NCBI RefSeq assembly: GCF_009827395.1
Contig: NZ_WTYX01000001.1
Span: 1,847,833 to 1,911,832 of the forward strand
Source: Pontixanthobacter aquaemixtae
Lineage (GTDB): Bacteria > Pseudomonadota > Alphaproteobacteria > Sphingomonadales > Sphingomonadaceae
DNA length: 64,000 bases
Reading direction: 5' to 3'
Positions 1-9,615 of the stretch are shown one piece after another (within the stretch, counting starts at the first letter, position 1; every line of letters starts with the position of its first letter). The notes beneath the pieces were generated by a model that searched no databases, was not told where the DNA came from, and saw nothing but the letters and a program-made list of their open reading frames with translations. The translations under genes and the position numbers were made by a program.

Positions 1-2211
1 ATCAAAAACCAATTCTTCAAATACCGGCGCTGGCGTTGCTGCGAAGCTGTTGTCGGCAACGGTGGTCTTGGGTGTACCAACAGTATGGACAATTTTGAGT
101 GGGGCCGAACTTGAGAGCGCATTGCGTGCAATCATGGCGGTTTGGACACCATGCAGGTTGATCGCTGCGCCAGAACCGTTTGTTGCGGCCCTGCCCACAT
201 CAGACAGAGCATTTTGGCTGATGTTCACATAGGGGCCGAAAGTGCTTTCATCACGGCCGCCGCGATAGATGTCTGCGATCGGGCCTCCGACATTGGCGAA
301 GCTGCTATCGACGATATCGAGATACTCTACATTATACTGCCCGTAATCCTCCGTCTCGGCAGCTGCAGACACCACGGCTCCCGAAATATCGGCGAAAGCG
401 CTGTTCCTGATCGAAACGCGATCTGCCATCGAGCTTTTACCCAGCGTCAGGACGTTGAAGGACTTGTTCACGGTCAGGTTGCGAACCGCAACGCCGTCAA
501 ACTCGATCTGCATATTTGACTGGATCGGGAAAGTGGTGGTGCGAATTACCGAATTCCCAACCGAGTCCGGCGCGAGCTCGCCATCAACCACCAGGTCGAA
601 TAGCTGCAAGTCCGCACCCTCGCGCAGTTCGATCAGGGAAGGCCGCGCAAATTTGATGACCGGTGCAGGTTTACCGGGCGCGGCCATCCCTTTGATCGTT
701 AGCGGCTTGTCCAGCAGGATTGTGCGTTCCACAATGTATTCGCCGCCCGAGAGCATAAGCACATCGCCCGGCTGCGCCGAAGCGATTGCCAGAACGAGCG
801 TGTCGTCACCCGGACCAACCTGTGTGACCGTGCCGCTGGTTCCAAATGGCCCGTCATCCGACGGCTTAGGGTACCAGGAAACGCCAACCTGATCGAGCGT
901 TACCGGGGCAAGATCGCGCGGGGCACCGACCCCGGCTAGCGATGCTTCCGCCGGATAGAGCAATCCGTTGTCGGCACGCACCAGTTCAACCGGCGCAATT
1001 TCGATCGCAGGCAAAGCGCTGTCCAGTTCGCCTGCAATCACCCGATTGCCACTAAAGCTGATCCCCGAAATGTCGGCATCCACCTCGATGAATGGCTCGT
1101 CCGACGTCCCGCTAAGCAGGTTGTCAGCAAATGTGGTGTTGGTCGGAATCGCGGATCGTTCGGCATCTGCCCCAAGGCCAAGCGTGATACGCGCGCTGTC
1201 GACAACCGTGTTTCGCTCGATAGTGGCATTCTCGACTTCAACATAGCGGTTAACCGGCGAATTGGGCACGCCATTCATGACCGCAATCGCGCTTGAGAAA
1301 GCCTTGCCTCGCAGCCCCTCCATGTAATTGCCGCGGATGGTCTGATCGCGGTTTATGATCCGGACGCCGCCGGTATAATCTTTGCCGCCACCAAGGAAGA
1401 CATTGCGTTCGACCAGATTCCCATCACCATGGCGCAGGGTCAGCGTGCCCCGCGAGCGCAGGAAGAGATTCCCGCGAAAAATGTTTCCGCCGGATTTCGA
1501 TGAAATGATCTCGACCTCTCCATCGGTCCGGTCAAACACGTTGTTTTCAACCAGCGTGTTGGAATCGAACATCGAATAGTGGCTGGTTCCGAGGCGCAAG
1601 GTCTCCCCGCCATTGGAACCCAGAACCGGGCGCGGACCGAAATAATTGTGATCGATCCGGTGTCCGTTTTCGCGGCTTTCTTCGCTATCGAGCCTTACCG
1701 CAAATGTAACACCCTTGTTGGTCTTCCCGACCAGATGATTGTGATCGAACCTATTGTTTTTTCCGTAAACTCCGACCCAATAGTCGGATTCATACCGATC
1801 AGGCTTGCTGAAATGATCGATTACCGTCTGGGTGACCCGGCTATGCCGCGCCAAATCCTGTTTGTTGCGGCGGAAGGAAATCACTTCGCCGCGCGGGCTG
1901 AAACCATCCTTAAAGACCAGTCCCGACACGACGATATACTCACCGCCGATCCGCAGGCTGGACTGGCCGGTGAGCAGAACACTGCCGGGGGTTTCGGATC
2001 GGACTGTGATCGGATCGCCAGCAGCACCCTTTCCGGTAATGACCATTTCGAAATCGCGCCATTCGCCATTAGCCAGAACGATTTCATCACCCGCCTTCAC
2101 ATGCTTGGCAGCCGCGGAAAATTCGCTTTGATTGTGGACCAGAAATTGTTCGGCAGCGGCAGGCGCCCCCAATGCGAGAAGGAGCGCCAAACAGGCAATC
2201 AATCTGACCAT
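1..2211 (-). CDS. PL6-family alginate lyase (3' end beyond the window)
   Basis: This open frame begins at the ATG at 2211, behind AAAGGAG, and runs without a stop to the left edge (737 codons visible). A signal peptide ends in PAAAEQ near residue 21. The body is a repetitive beta-helix rich in N-x-F, R-N-x-V and D-H-N turns, typical of polysaccharide lyase family 6 (chondroitinase B-like). Known family residues fit: Lys239 in SSKSGGN and Arg260 in TLRHG are spaced 21 apart like the catalytic Lys/Arg pair of characterised PL6 enzymes, and Asn200, Glu232 and Glu234 match the calcium ligands. It should cleave alginate (polymannuronate-rich or mixed chains) in the periplasm or at the outer membrane. 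Two-domain PL6 enzymes are about 740-750 aa, so only a few residues should be missing. The gene lies downstream of the GntR regulator and has its own promoter. Confidence 0.9.
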   Translation of the reverse strand, partial: MVRLIACLALLLALGAPAAAEQFLVHNQSEFSAAAKHVKAGDEIVLANGEWRDFEMVITGKGAAGDPITVRSETPGSVLLTGQSSLRIGGEYIVVSGLVFKDGFSPRGEVISFRRNKQDLARHSRVTQTVIDHFSKPDRYESDYWVGVYGKNNRFDHNHLVGKTNKGVTFAVRLDSEESRENGHRIDHNYFGPRPVLGSNGGETLRLGTSHYSMFDSNTLVENNVFDRTDGEVEIISSKSGGNIFRGNLFLRSRGTLTLRHGDGNLVERNVFLGGGKDYTGGVRIINRDQTIRGNYMEGLRGKAFSSAIAVMNGVPNSPVNRYVEVENATIERNTVVDSARITLGLGADAERSAIPTNTTFADNLLSGTSDEPFIEVDADISGISFSGNRVIAGELDSALPAIEIAPVELVRADNGLLYPAEASLAGVGAPRDLAPVTLDQVGVSWYPKPSDDGPFGTSGTVTQVGPGDDTLVLAIASAQPGDVLMLSGGEYIVERTILLDKPLTIKGMAAPGKPAPVIKFARPSLIELREGADLQLFDLVVDGELAPDSVGNSVIRTTTFPIQSNMQIEFDGVAVRNLTVNKSFNVLTLGKSSMADRVSIRNSAFADISGAVVSAAAETEDYGQYNVEYLDIVDSSFANVGGPIADIYRGGRDESTFGPYVNISQNALSDVGRAATNGSGAAINLHGVQTAMIARNALSSSAPLKIVHTVGTPKTTVADNSFAATPAPVFEELVFD

Positions 2212-2246
2212 TTCCCTCTCCTTTGCGTCTTATCGCGCCGCGAAGG

Positions 2247-2275
2247 GGATAACGGACGATATTATCGTCTGTCAA
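2247..2275 (-). promoter_or_regulatory. Putative promoter of the PL6 lyase with a palindromic operator in the spacer
   Basis: On the minus strand TTGACA (2270-2275) is followed by exactly 15 bases and then CGTTATCC (2247-2254), close to alphaproteobacterial -35 and -10 patterns. The 15-base spacer (2255-2269) is itself an inverted repeat, GACGAT-AAT-ATCGTC. A palindrome filling the -35/-10 spacer is a classic repressor position. The bound factor is unknown; the palindrome does not resemble the GGTATAG motif in front of the receptors. Confidence 0.5.
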
Positions 2276-2320
2276 TCACTTTGGACTTATATTTTTTATA
2301 TGTTTGTAATGCCAGTTTGG

Positions 2321-3061
2321 TCAGGCAATTTTTGAGGCAGCTGCAAAGCGCTCACGGCTGGCGGAGGAACGTTGCTGCAGCTCCTCAAGCGCCTGCCTTT
2401 CGGTTGCGTCCAGCATTGCTTCGATCAACCGATGGAAATGTTCTCGCATGGCAGCTCTTGCGCCTGCAGGGTCACGCTCTTTCAGGGCGTCGTAGACTGC
2501 CTTGTGTTCCTCTGTTCGCGAATCCGCATCGTGCACACAGACAGCTTCATAGGTCGCCTTAACTTCGGGAAGCTCTTCACGCATCCGCCAGAGAGTTTTG
2601 ATCGTATGCACCATCGCTAGGTTGTTGGAGGCTTCTGCAATGGTCAGATGGAATTCCTGATCTGCTTCATTCGCCGCACCTTCGTCCCCCGTCCGCATCT
2701 GGTTGATCAACTGCCCCAAGCGAAGGATGCCTTCGTCGGTGATATTATGCGCCGCCAGTGCCGCAGCTTCGGATTCCACCAGCAATCGCGCTTCGGTCAC
2801 TTCGAATGCACTTGCACCCGGCAAAGCCTCGGCGAGCTCGGGCTTGTTCTCACTTACGTAAACACCAGAACCGGTCTTGATTTCCAGCCGGCCAACGGCT
2901 TGCAAGGCAATCTCGGCTTCGCGGATCGTCACACGGCTGACGCCCAGTTTCTCCGCAAGCTCTCTTTCCCCGGGCAGCCTTGTACCAGGAGGGTAAGCCC
3001 CATCGTCGATAAGCGTTGCAATTTGCTCTGCTACAGATTGGAAAAGTCGCTTGGTGCTCAT
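2321..3061 (-). CDS. FadR-subfamily GntR transcriptional regulator
   Basis: 246 aa. The N-terminal winged helix-turn-helix spans residues 5-70, with PGTRLPGERELAEKLGVSR and the wing sequence TGSGVYV. A helical FCD effector domain follows at about 85-220. Asp134, His138, His186 and His208 match the metal/effector-binding quartet known for FCD domains. Regulators of this type control uronate and aldonate catabolism (UxuR/ExuR-like), so a sugar-acid effector from alginate breakdown is likely. The gene sits between the first receptor and the PL6 lyase, all on the same strand. Its own upstream region holds TGGTCTATACCA 34 bases before the start, suggesting autoregulation. Confidence 0.88.
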   Translation of the reverse strand: MSTKRLFQSVAEQIATLIDDGAYPPGTRLPGERELAEKLGVSRVTIREAEIALQAVGRLEIKTGSGVYVSENKPELAEALPGASAFEVTEARLLVESEAAALAAHNITDEGILRLGQLINQMRTGDEGAANEADQEFHLTIAEASNNLAMVHTIKTLWRMREELPEVKATYEAVCVHDADSRTEEHKAVYDALKERDPAGARAAMREHFHRLIEAMLDATERQALEELQQRSSASRERFAAASKIA

Positions 3062-3094
3062 TCTGCACTCTACCCCGTAAGAAAAGTTACTATG

Positions 3095-3106
3095 TGGTCT
3101 ATACCA
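3095..3106. promoter_or_regulatory. Putative GntR operator upstream of its own gene
   Basis: TGGTCTATACCA has four-base palindromic arms (TGGT/ACCA), like the general FadR-subfamily operator pattern TnGTnnnACnA with one extra spacer base. Related motifs recur at 6403-6440 and 9646-9690 in front of the two receptors. The assignment to the neighbouring regulator is inference. Confidence 0.45.
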
Positions 3107-3150
3107 ATATCCTAGTTGAAGAGGCCCGATTTAGCCAGCCGTGAGGCTGA

Positions 3151-3179
3151 CCGGCGGCAATCGGTGGATTTGCCGCCGG
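3151..3179 (-). terminator. Stem-loop after the first TonB receptor gene
   Basis: Perfect 10-base arms, CCGGCGGCAA (3151-3160) and TTGCCGCCGG (3170-3179), with a nine-base loop, lie 8 bases past the receptor stop codon. There is no clear U-tract, so this may be an mRNA-stabilising stem between receptor and regulator rather than a full terminator. Confidence 0.45.
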
Positions 3180-3186
3180 CCAAAAC

Positions 3187-6100
3187 TTAAAATTTGAAGC
3201 GAACGCCGGCAAAGTAACGCGGCCCGTAGACCAGCACCTGGCCGAGATCGTCCGGCGCACCGCGGAAGTCTGTCCGCGGCTCGTTGAACAGGTTCAAGCC
3301 CTCGACCGTTACCTTGATATTGTCTGTAACCGCTAAAGACGCGCGCGCTTCAAACACATTCACATCATCAGTGTAGCGAATACGACCGGGCGTTCCGACA
3401 AATTGCTGGAAGTAGTTGCTACGGTATTTGTAAACCCCCTGAAGATCGAGGGGGCCAAGCTGGTAGTACACCTGCGCAGACAAAACATGCTTGGAGAAGC
3501 CGAACAAGTTTGCGGGCGGAATAATGCCGGGCGTCGTTGTAATTGAACCGTCATCATTAACCGTTCGGATCGCCCCCAGAGTGTCGTCTTCAAACTCGAA
3601 GTTAGAGTCGGCGTAGTTGTAGCTCAGCTTGAATCCCAGACCATCAAGCGGAGCGGGCAGATAGCTTAGACGGTGCGCAGCGGTAACCTCCAGACCGTAG
3701 ATCGTGCTGGTCTCTTCACTCACATTCGCTGTTGTGACTAGAACATTGAGATCCTGGCCATCGACCTGGAAAGTCTCGAACTGGCCGACCGTCTCAAACC
3801 CACCGTCAAAGCTTTTGTAGTATGCATTGAAAGCGAGAATAGTGTCATCGTTAGGATACCACTCTAGACCAAAATCGACATTCCAAGACAGCAACGGATC
3901 TGTAAACGGATTGCCCGTTGCATTTGCTGTTCCCACGATTTCACTGATGCTGGTTGCACCATCACTGTCGTCCGTAGACCCAGTAAACGTCCGCCCCGAA
4001 CTCAGATCCGATGGATCGGGTCGCGAGAGTGCACGATAGACCGCGAAACGGCCCAGTAGATCAGGCTGGAAGTCAGCAACCAAGTTCAAGCTTGGCAGGA
4101 ACTCCGTATACGAGTTCTTTGACGTGACAGGCAAAAGGGTGCCGTTATCCTCAACGATCGAAACCGTTCCATCTGGCGCCGTTACCGAAGACAGAGAGCC
4201 GCGGAAGCCATCGGAGATAACCTTAGTTCCTACCACTCTTAGCCCGACGTTGCCCCGTAGAGGCATGCTGCCGAGATCAGTAGCAAAATTGGCCTGTCCG
4301 TAGAGCGCCCAAGAGCGCTCCTCAACTTGCGAATTCTGGATTGAGTCAAAGTCGCCTGTCGGAAAAATGACATTGCCGTCTTCATCAAAATTGATCAAAT
4401 CCGATGGATCTTCACGATCAAGCACACGAACGATGCATCGAGCATCGAAAGTAGCATAGGTGTTGGTAGTTCCAATCACATTGCCGTTCTCGTCAATGTT
4501 GGTGACGAGCGGGTTCCCGTTGGAAATTGCGTCCAGGAACCCGGTCTGCGGGAACGCAGTGCGACACTCCTGGTTTGCAACGGCAAGCGCGCCAGTGCCA
4601 TCAGTATCGTTGAAATTCACCTCGAACCGGCTTGATCCGTTCACAGCCCCCGGGACATCCCGGTAGGTGAGCTGCTGGTAGCGTGCACCAGCCAGCAACG
4701 TGTTGAAGAAGCCATCGCCGAGGTCGTATTCGACATCACCGCGAAGAGCCCAGACTTCATTGAAACGGTCTTGCTCCAAATCGGCACGAACACGTGGATC
4801 GTTCGCGAAGAGCGAATGGTCAGTTACGTCAAAATTCTGGACAATGAAATTGAGCCCGCCCGAACCGTTCTGAAATATCTGAGTCAGGGTCTCAACCCGG
4901 TCATCGTTAGATGTGTTTCCGTCATCTTCGACAACATTGGGGAAAAAGTCATCGCCGTTGGCATCAGTGTTGCCAAAAATTGATTCCCCATCTTCTGTAC
5001 GGAAACGGACCTGTACGGCCTCCTCGATACGCTGAGTGCGTGAATAGGATGCGTCGAGCGAGATTTTCACACGGTCCGAAACTTGCGCGTCAAGCGACAA
5101 ACCACCGCCGTAATACTCTTCATCGCGCTCCAGATATTCGCTGACCGCTTCAATCCGGGTTTCGTTGGTAAACAGACGAAGCGCACCGGAGTCGGTAGCC
5201 ACCAAGGTTTGCGGCAAGCCAAGGAGCGCCGCAATGTTGTTCTGATCGCCCTCTGGCGTAATCCGGCGACCTTCAGAAAAGTTTAGATCGCTGCGCTGCT
5301 CGGCAAACTTGCGCTTTGAATATTGAAAATCCGCATTGATATCGACATCGGGCGACGGTTTATACTGGACCGCACCAAAGAAGGCGTCGCGATTGTCGCT
5401 AGTGATGTTGTTTCTAAAGGCATAGCCGTTGCGCGCAATCACAAACGGCTCTTGTCCGGCAAAAATAGAGCCTAGCGCATTAATACCGCTGGTGTCAGTG
5501 TCACAGTTGTCCTCATCCGCAACACCGTCATTCTCAGCCACAAGAGCCGGATTGAGCGAGCAAGCCCTGATAGTATTCGAAACCTGAACCTCTTGTTCTG
5601 GATTGTTCGAATCACGGCGCTCATAGCCAAGCGAAATACCCAGCTCGCCATCGCCGAGATTGAACTGATCAACATAGCTGAGCGAACCGCGATAACCGAA
5701 TTTGTTGAAGCGCTGATCCGCCGCGATATCGAGATTGTCGGGATTGATTTCAGCTTTGATCTGGCCTTGCAGACGGCGCTTGCCATAGTCGAGCGGGCGA
5801 AGCGTTTCGAGCACAATTTGCCCGGCAACACCGCCCTCAATGTAGCTCGCCGCCTGCGTCTTATAGATACCGATCTTGTTGAACAGTTCCGACGGAAACT
5901 GGCTGAAATTGACCGAGCGATCACCGCTGCCGTTGGAAGCAATACGGCCGTTAATTACTGTCGATCCAAGGAATGGCCCGAGGCCGCGAATCGAGATTTC
6001 AGTCGCGCCGCCTTGCTCGCGGTGCGAACCTGCGCCTGTCAGAGTTTCAAGCGCTTCGCCGATCGACAATGCGGGGATGTCGCCAATTTCTTCGGCCGAC

Positions 6101-6339
6101 AGCGCGTCGAAAACCTCGGTCGATTCGCGCTTCTCGGCAATCGAGCCCTGAATTGTCTGGCGAATACCGCTTACAACGATAACATCATCACCGCCTGCTG
6201 CTGGCTCTTCCGATTCTGCATCTTGCGCAGCCGCCATTGACGGCACAGCCAAAGCAGAAATTGCGGCCCCCACCAACAGCGCCCGGCCAAAAGCCGCACG
6301 GCGATTCATTGAGTCAAACTGACGAAAATTCTTGGACAT
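3187..6339 (-). CDS. TonB-dependent receptor, polysaccharide type (alginate locus, first copy)
   Basis: 1050 aa, started at the ATG at 6339 behind GGGAGG. A signal peptide ends near AAAQD (about residue 40). An acidic linker leads into a TonB-box-like DDVIVVSGIRQ, then a plug domain with the pattern EALETLTGAG and ISIRGLGPFLGSTVINGR. A long 22-strand-type barrel ends in the terminal aromatic YFAGVRFKF, as outer-membrane barrels do. This is the large receptor class common in sphingomonads and Caulobacter. Its neighbours (lyase, GntR regulator) suggest import of alginate oligosaccharides across the outer membrane; the substrate is inferred from context. The promoter region resembles that of the second receptor. 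Confidence 0.92.
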   Translation of the reverse strand: MSKNFRQFDSMNRRAAFGRALLVGAAISALAVPSMAAAQDAESEEPAAGGDDVIVVSGIRQTIQGSIAEKRESTEVFDALSAEEIGDIPALSIGEALETLTGAGSHREQGGATEISIRGLGPFLGSTVINGRIASNGSGDRSVNFSQFPSELFNKIGIYKTQAASYIEGGVAGQIVLETLRPLDYGKRRLQGQIKAEINPDNLDIAADQRFNKFGYRGSLSYVDQFNLGDGELGISLGYERRDSNNPEQEVQVSNTIRACSLNPALVAENDGVADEDNCDTDTSGINALGSIFAGQEPFVIARNGYAFRNNITSDNRDAFFGAVQYKPSPDVDINADFQYSKRKFAEQRSDLNFSEGRRITPEGDQNNIAALLGLPQTLVATDSGALRLFTNETRIEAVSEYLERDEEYYGGGLSLDAQVSDRVKISLDASYSRTQRIEEAVQVRFRTEDGESIFGNTDANGDDFFPNVVEDDGNTSNDDRVETLTQIFQNGSGGLNFIVQNFDVTDHSLFANDPRVRADLEQDRFNEVWALRGDVEYDLGDGFFNTLLAGARYQQLTYRDVPGAVNGSSRFEVNFNDTDGTGALAVANQECRTAFPQTGFLDAISNGNPLVTNIDENGNVIGTTNTYATFDARCIVRVLDREDPSDLINFDEDGNVIFPTGDFDSIQNSQVEERSWALYGQANFATDLGSMPLRGNVGLRVVGTKVISDGFRGSLSSVTAPDGTVSIVEDNGTLLPVTSKNSYTEFLPSLNLVADFQPDLLGRFAVYRALSRPDPSDLSSGRTFTGSTDDSDGATSISEIVGTANATGNPFTDPLLSWNVDFGLEWYPNDDTILAFNAYYKSFDGGFETVGQFETFQVDGQDLNVLVTTANVSEETSTIYGLEVTAAHRLSYLPAPLDGLGFKLSYNYADSNFEFEDDTLGAIRTVNDDGSITTTPGIIPPANLFGFSKHVLSAQVYYQLGPLDLQGVYKYRSNYFQQFVGTPGRIRYTDDVNVFEARASLAVTDNIKVTVEGLNLFNEPRTDFRGAPDDLGQVLVYGPRYFAGVRFKF

Positions 6340-6372
6340 AAATCCCTCCCAACGGGTTTGTGTTTGAGTCCG

Positions 6373-6440
6373 GCATATAGAACAGGCCGATTAAGTCAAC
6401 CGTTTGGCTATACCTATTTTGAGTTATTGGTCATACCAAT
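6373..6440 (-). promoter_or_regulatory. Promoter and paired operators of the first receptor
   Basis: Minus strand: TTGACT (6394-6399), 13 bases, then CTATATGC (6373-6380) resemble -35 and -10 elements. Upstream are AGGTATAGCCAAA (6403-6415) and the perfect palindrome ATTGGT-ATG-ACCAAT (6426-6440). The second receptor has the same two motifs at the same 25-base distance from each other, so the block looks functional and probably binds the local GntR protein. Confidence 0.5.
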
Positions 6441-6485
6441 AGAGCGGTCGGCTATCCGTTGCCATTCCCGAGCCTTCAATCGCGC

Positions 6486-6531
6486 AAAAAATAGGCCCGT
6501 CTGCTTTATGGGAGAATAAGCAGACGGGCCT
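6486..6531 (-). terminator. Rho-independent terminator after the second receptor
   Basis: Perfect 14-base arms AGGCCCGTCTGCTT (6493-6506) and AAGCAGACGGGCCT (6518-6531), followed on the minus strand by a run of six U (6486-6491). This is a strong intrinsic terminator for the receptor ending at 6583. Confidence 0.88.
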
Positions 6532-6582
6532 GACTTGAAACGACCGGCAGGTTTTCACCTGAAGGTCAACCAAGCAAAAAAG

Positions 6583-9570
6583 TTAGAAGCTCAACGAGGC
6601 TCCAAACGTTAGGCGCCGGTCGGGCAGCCCTTGGAAGCAAAGCAGCGCTCCTGAGTTGATGCACGATTGTGTGATCTTGGATTTGGTCAGATTCACACCT
6701 TCAACACCGATGTTCAGGAAATCGGTCACGTCATAATTGATGCTGGCATTGAGCTGGCCGCGTGCCTCGGTGACTACCGGGAAGCCGATAGTGCTGCCAA
6801 GGCTGGCGCCGCCGGCTGTATCAAGCGTCCGGAATTCATCGCGCCACGTGTAACGCGCCCGAGCCGACAGACCGTATTTTTCATAGAACAGCGTTACGTT
6901 GTACGCATGCGGTGAGAAATCCAGCAGGCCTTGAACGGCGGTAAATGGTCCTGTCAGGCCGCTGCTCGATTCAAGGATCTCTGTACCGCGGCTATCAGCA
7001 TCCGATGTGTTGGTAAGCGTACCGCCACTGAATTCCTGATAAGTGTAGTTAGCAATCACACCAAAGCCTGATGCGAAGCCCAGCGTGTCTTCGAAGCCAG
7101 AGAGGTCATACTGGAATGCAACTTCGATACCCGACTGTTTGGTGGTTCCAGGATCGTTTACGATGGTCTGGATGGGCACGCACAGGCCGTTGCCGGGAAC
7201 ATTCGACAACACGTTGCGGTCCGGAAGCGGGTTGAAGATACCGCCGCCTTCGCACGGAGGCGTGATGTCCCGGAAGCCGTTTGCATCCAATGCAGCGGCC
7301 TCTTCTTGCGTTACGAACAGGTTGGTGCGTTCTTTGTGGAAGACGCCAACGCTGAACACCGCTGCTGGCGCAAAGTACCAGCTGAGCGAGGCGTCATATG
7401 AGCGCACTGTCTCTGGTGCCAGGTTTGGATTGCCGATGTTGACGGCGTTGTTTGGCCCGGTGGGGAAGTTTACCGAAAGAGACAGATCGTCAAAATCCGG
7501 TCGGTTGATATCTTCACCAAAGCTAGCGCGGAACACCAGATCATCGGTCAGGTCCGCGATCACGTTCACGCGAGGCAGGAACTGCGTATAGCTACCGCCG
7601 GCAGTCACCGGCGTCACCACACCCGCTGCAACATTATTGCCCAGCGAGTTGATCGAAGTATCCAACCAACGCGCGCCGACATTGCCGCGAACCCGGCCAA
7701 ATTCGAAGTTCAGCTGGCCGTAAAGCGCGTGCGTCTTCTCCGTGATTTCGAAGAACGCAGCCGGATCAGAAACCGGGTCGCCGATTGAACCATTGGTGGT
7801 CGCAAGCGCAGCCTGCAGAATATCGAGCGTTCCATCCGGATCGTCGAATGCCAAGTCCGGATTTACGATAAGAAAGTTGCGGAATGCGAGCGCCCGGCCG
7901 TCAGCCGCATCAAAATTGCTGGGCCCGGGAACCAGCAATTGCGAGAACAAGGTCCCACTTGGGCTGTTTGCGATCGCGCCGGTACCGAATGTCGACCGGA
8001 TCTGGTCAAAACGCGTGGACGCCCGGGTGTAGCGATAACCGGCATCGACCGAAGTGATGAAACCAAGGCTGTCGAACGTGTCGTAGGACAGGTCCACGCG
8101 GAACGCATCTTCGCGGTTTTCGGTTTCATTGCGGCTTGCGGTAATCGCATCCAGCACCGTGTTCGCTGGATCGAGCAGATCAGCGACGGTTGGCGCGAAT
8201 GGCGATGCGAAATCGACACCAAAGGTCAGCGCGCCATTGCGAAGATCGTAGATAAACGGAACCGCATTGTCGTTGCTAGTACCATCGAGTGGTGTGAGCG
8301 GGTTCGGATTGATGAAGTTCAGCGTTGTGCTGAGGTTAGGATTGACCGTGTCCGATTCTGTGACCGACCCTTCCACACGGACCGTCAAATTGCCGGTTTT
8401 CCATTCTGTTCCCAAGCGATAGACCTGAGTGGTTGTCACACGCGCGCCCGTATCGCTCGAGAAACGAAGGTTCGGATCGTCGTCATCGCGCGCCAGATTC
8501 GGCTGGATCGTGCCGGTAAGAGCCGCTTCAATGCTGCCCAGGTTCACACCGCCCAGCGAACCAAAGTTGACCGTTTCGAACGAGTCAGGAACGTTGTTGA
8601 AGCGCAGCGCGCTAACGCCGGAAGCCTGGATCCGTGTACTATCCTGACGACGTTCCTGATCGTTGTAGATCATGTCGAAAAAGAAGTTCAGATCATCGGT
8701 TGGTGCGAATTCCAGGGTCCCCGAGAAGTTGATCGTTTCATATTCGAAGTTCTCAAGTTCCTGATTGAGGAACTGAATGCCGAGATAGTCATAGTTCGGT
8801 CCGGGAGCGCCAGCCGCAGTGACACCGCCATCGGTCGCTTCGATCAGCGTGTCACGGTCTACGCGAGGGCGGAATGAAGTCGCCTCTTGTTCGGCGTAGC
8901 TTGCTGCGAGCACAAGACCGATCCGGCCCGCGCCAACATCCCAATTGTCACCAAAGCTGGCTGAATACCTTGGGCTGATGCTGTCGGAAAGCTCGCTATA
9001 TTCACCCTGCGCGCGTAACGAGAGCACGCGATCGCGCAGATCGAGCGGGCGAATCGTGCGCAGGTTCACTGTACCACCAACGGACCCCTCGGTTGTTGCG
9101 GCAGTTGGCGCCTTGGTGACTTCAACCGACGCAATAATGGCGGCGTTGATGTCTTCAAAACTGATACCACCACGGCCCGTACCCGAACCCACTGTACCAA
9201 CACCGTTGATCTCAACGCGGTTTTCGTTCGTACCACGAATTTGAACGCCGGAACCCACACCCGCACGGCGGGTGATTTGAACGCCGGTTACGTTTTCAAG
9301 AACTTCCGCGAGGTTTTGGTCAGGCAGCTTACCAATATCTTCAGCCTGAATGACCTCAACAAGACTATCGGCGTCGCGCTTCTCATTGAGCGCGCTTTCC
9401 AGTGAGCTACGGATACCGGTGATGACAATAACATCATCGTCCGACGATTCGACCGCTTCGCCCTGATCCTGCGCGAAAGCAGTTCCCGGGACCGCAAGCG
9501 CCACCACAGAAGCGCCCGCCATAAGTTTCAAGAGACGGCGCGAATTAGCGCCAAAAGCAGTTTGAGACAT
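6583..9570 (-). CDS. TonB-dependent receptor, polysaccharide type (second copy)
   Basis: 995 aa. The start chosen is the ATG at 9570 (MSQTAFGANSRRLLK), which has GGAGGGG before it and begins a signal peptide ending GTAFAQD. The frame stays open further upstream, but that stretch overlaps the divergent promoter and transporter. The plug shows DDVIVITGIRSSLESAL, EVLENVTGVQITRR and VQIRGTNENRVEINGVG. The barrel ends in LTFGASLSF with a terminal Phe. It is clearly related in architecture to the receptor at 3187-6339 but diverged, so the two may take different oligomer lengths or M/G compositions. It is divergent from the transporter-uxuA-PL7 operon and shares operator motifs with the first receptor. 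Confidence 0.92.
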   Translation of the reverse strand: MSQTAFGANSRRLLKLMAGASVVALAVPGTAFAQDQGEAVESSDDDVIVITGIRSSLESALNEKRDADSLVEVIQAEDIGKLPDQNLAEVLENVTGVQITRRAGVGSGVQIRGTNENRVEINGVGTVGSGTGRGGISFEDINAAIIASVEVTKAPTAATTEGSVGGTVNLRTIRPLDLRDRVLSLRAQGEYSELSDSISPRYSASFGDNWDVGAGRIGLVLAASYAEQEATSFRPRVDRDTLIEATDGGVTAAGAPGPNYDYLGIQFLNQELENFEYETINFSGTLEFAPTDDLNFFFDMIYNDQERRQDSTRIQASGVSALRFNNVPDSFETVNFGSLGGVNLGSIEAALTGTIQPNLARDDDDPNLRFSSDTGARVTTTQVYRLGTEWKTGNLTVRVEGSVTESDTVNPNLSTTLNFINPNPLTPLDGTSNDNAVPFIYDLRNGALTFGVDFASPFAPTVADLLDPANTVLDAITASRNETENREDAFRVDLSYDTFDSLGFITSVDAGYRYTRASTRFDQIRSTFGTGAIANSPSGTLFSQLLVPGPSNFDAADGRALAFRNFLIVNPDLAFDDPDGTLDILQAALATTNGSIGDPVSDPAAFFEITEKTHALYGQLNFEFGRVRGNVGARWLDTSINSLGNNVAAGVVTPVTAGGSYTQFLPRVNVIADLTDDLVFRASFGEDINRPDFDDLSLSVNFPTGPNNAVNIGNPNLAPETVRSYDASLSWYFAPAAVFSVGVFHKERTNLFVTQEEAAALDANGFRDITPPCEGGGIFNPLPDRNVLSNVPGNGLCVPIQTIVNDPGTTKQSGIEVAFQYDLSGFEDTLGFASGFGVIANYTYQEFSGGTLTNTSDADSRGTEILESSSGLTGPFTAVQGLLDFSPHAYNVTLFYEKYGLSARARYTWRDEFRTLDTAGGASLGSTIGFPVVTEARGQLNASINYDVTDFLNIGVEGVNLTKSKITQSCINSGALLCFQGLPDRRLTFGASLSF

Positions 9571-9615
9571 TTTTACCCCTCCAACGAGACTATTTTTGAC
9601 ATTAGTTTTTGGGCT

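Noticed and set aside
1579..2562. A 327-codon plus-strand frame at the left end
   Set aside because: It is antisense to the PL6 lyase, whose frame is open to the window edge and has its catalytic residues.
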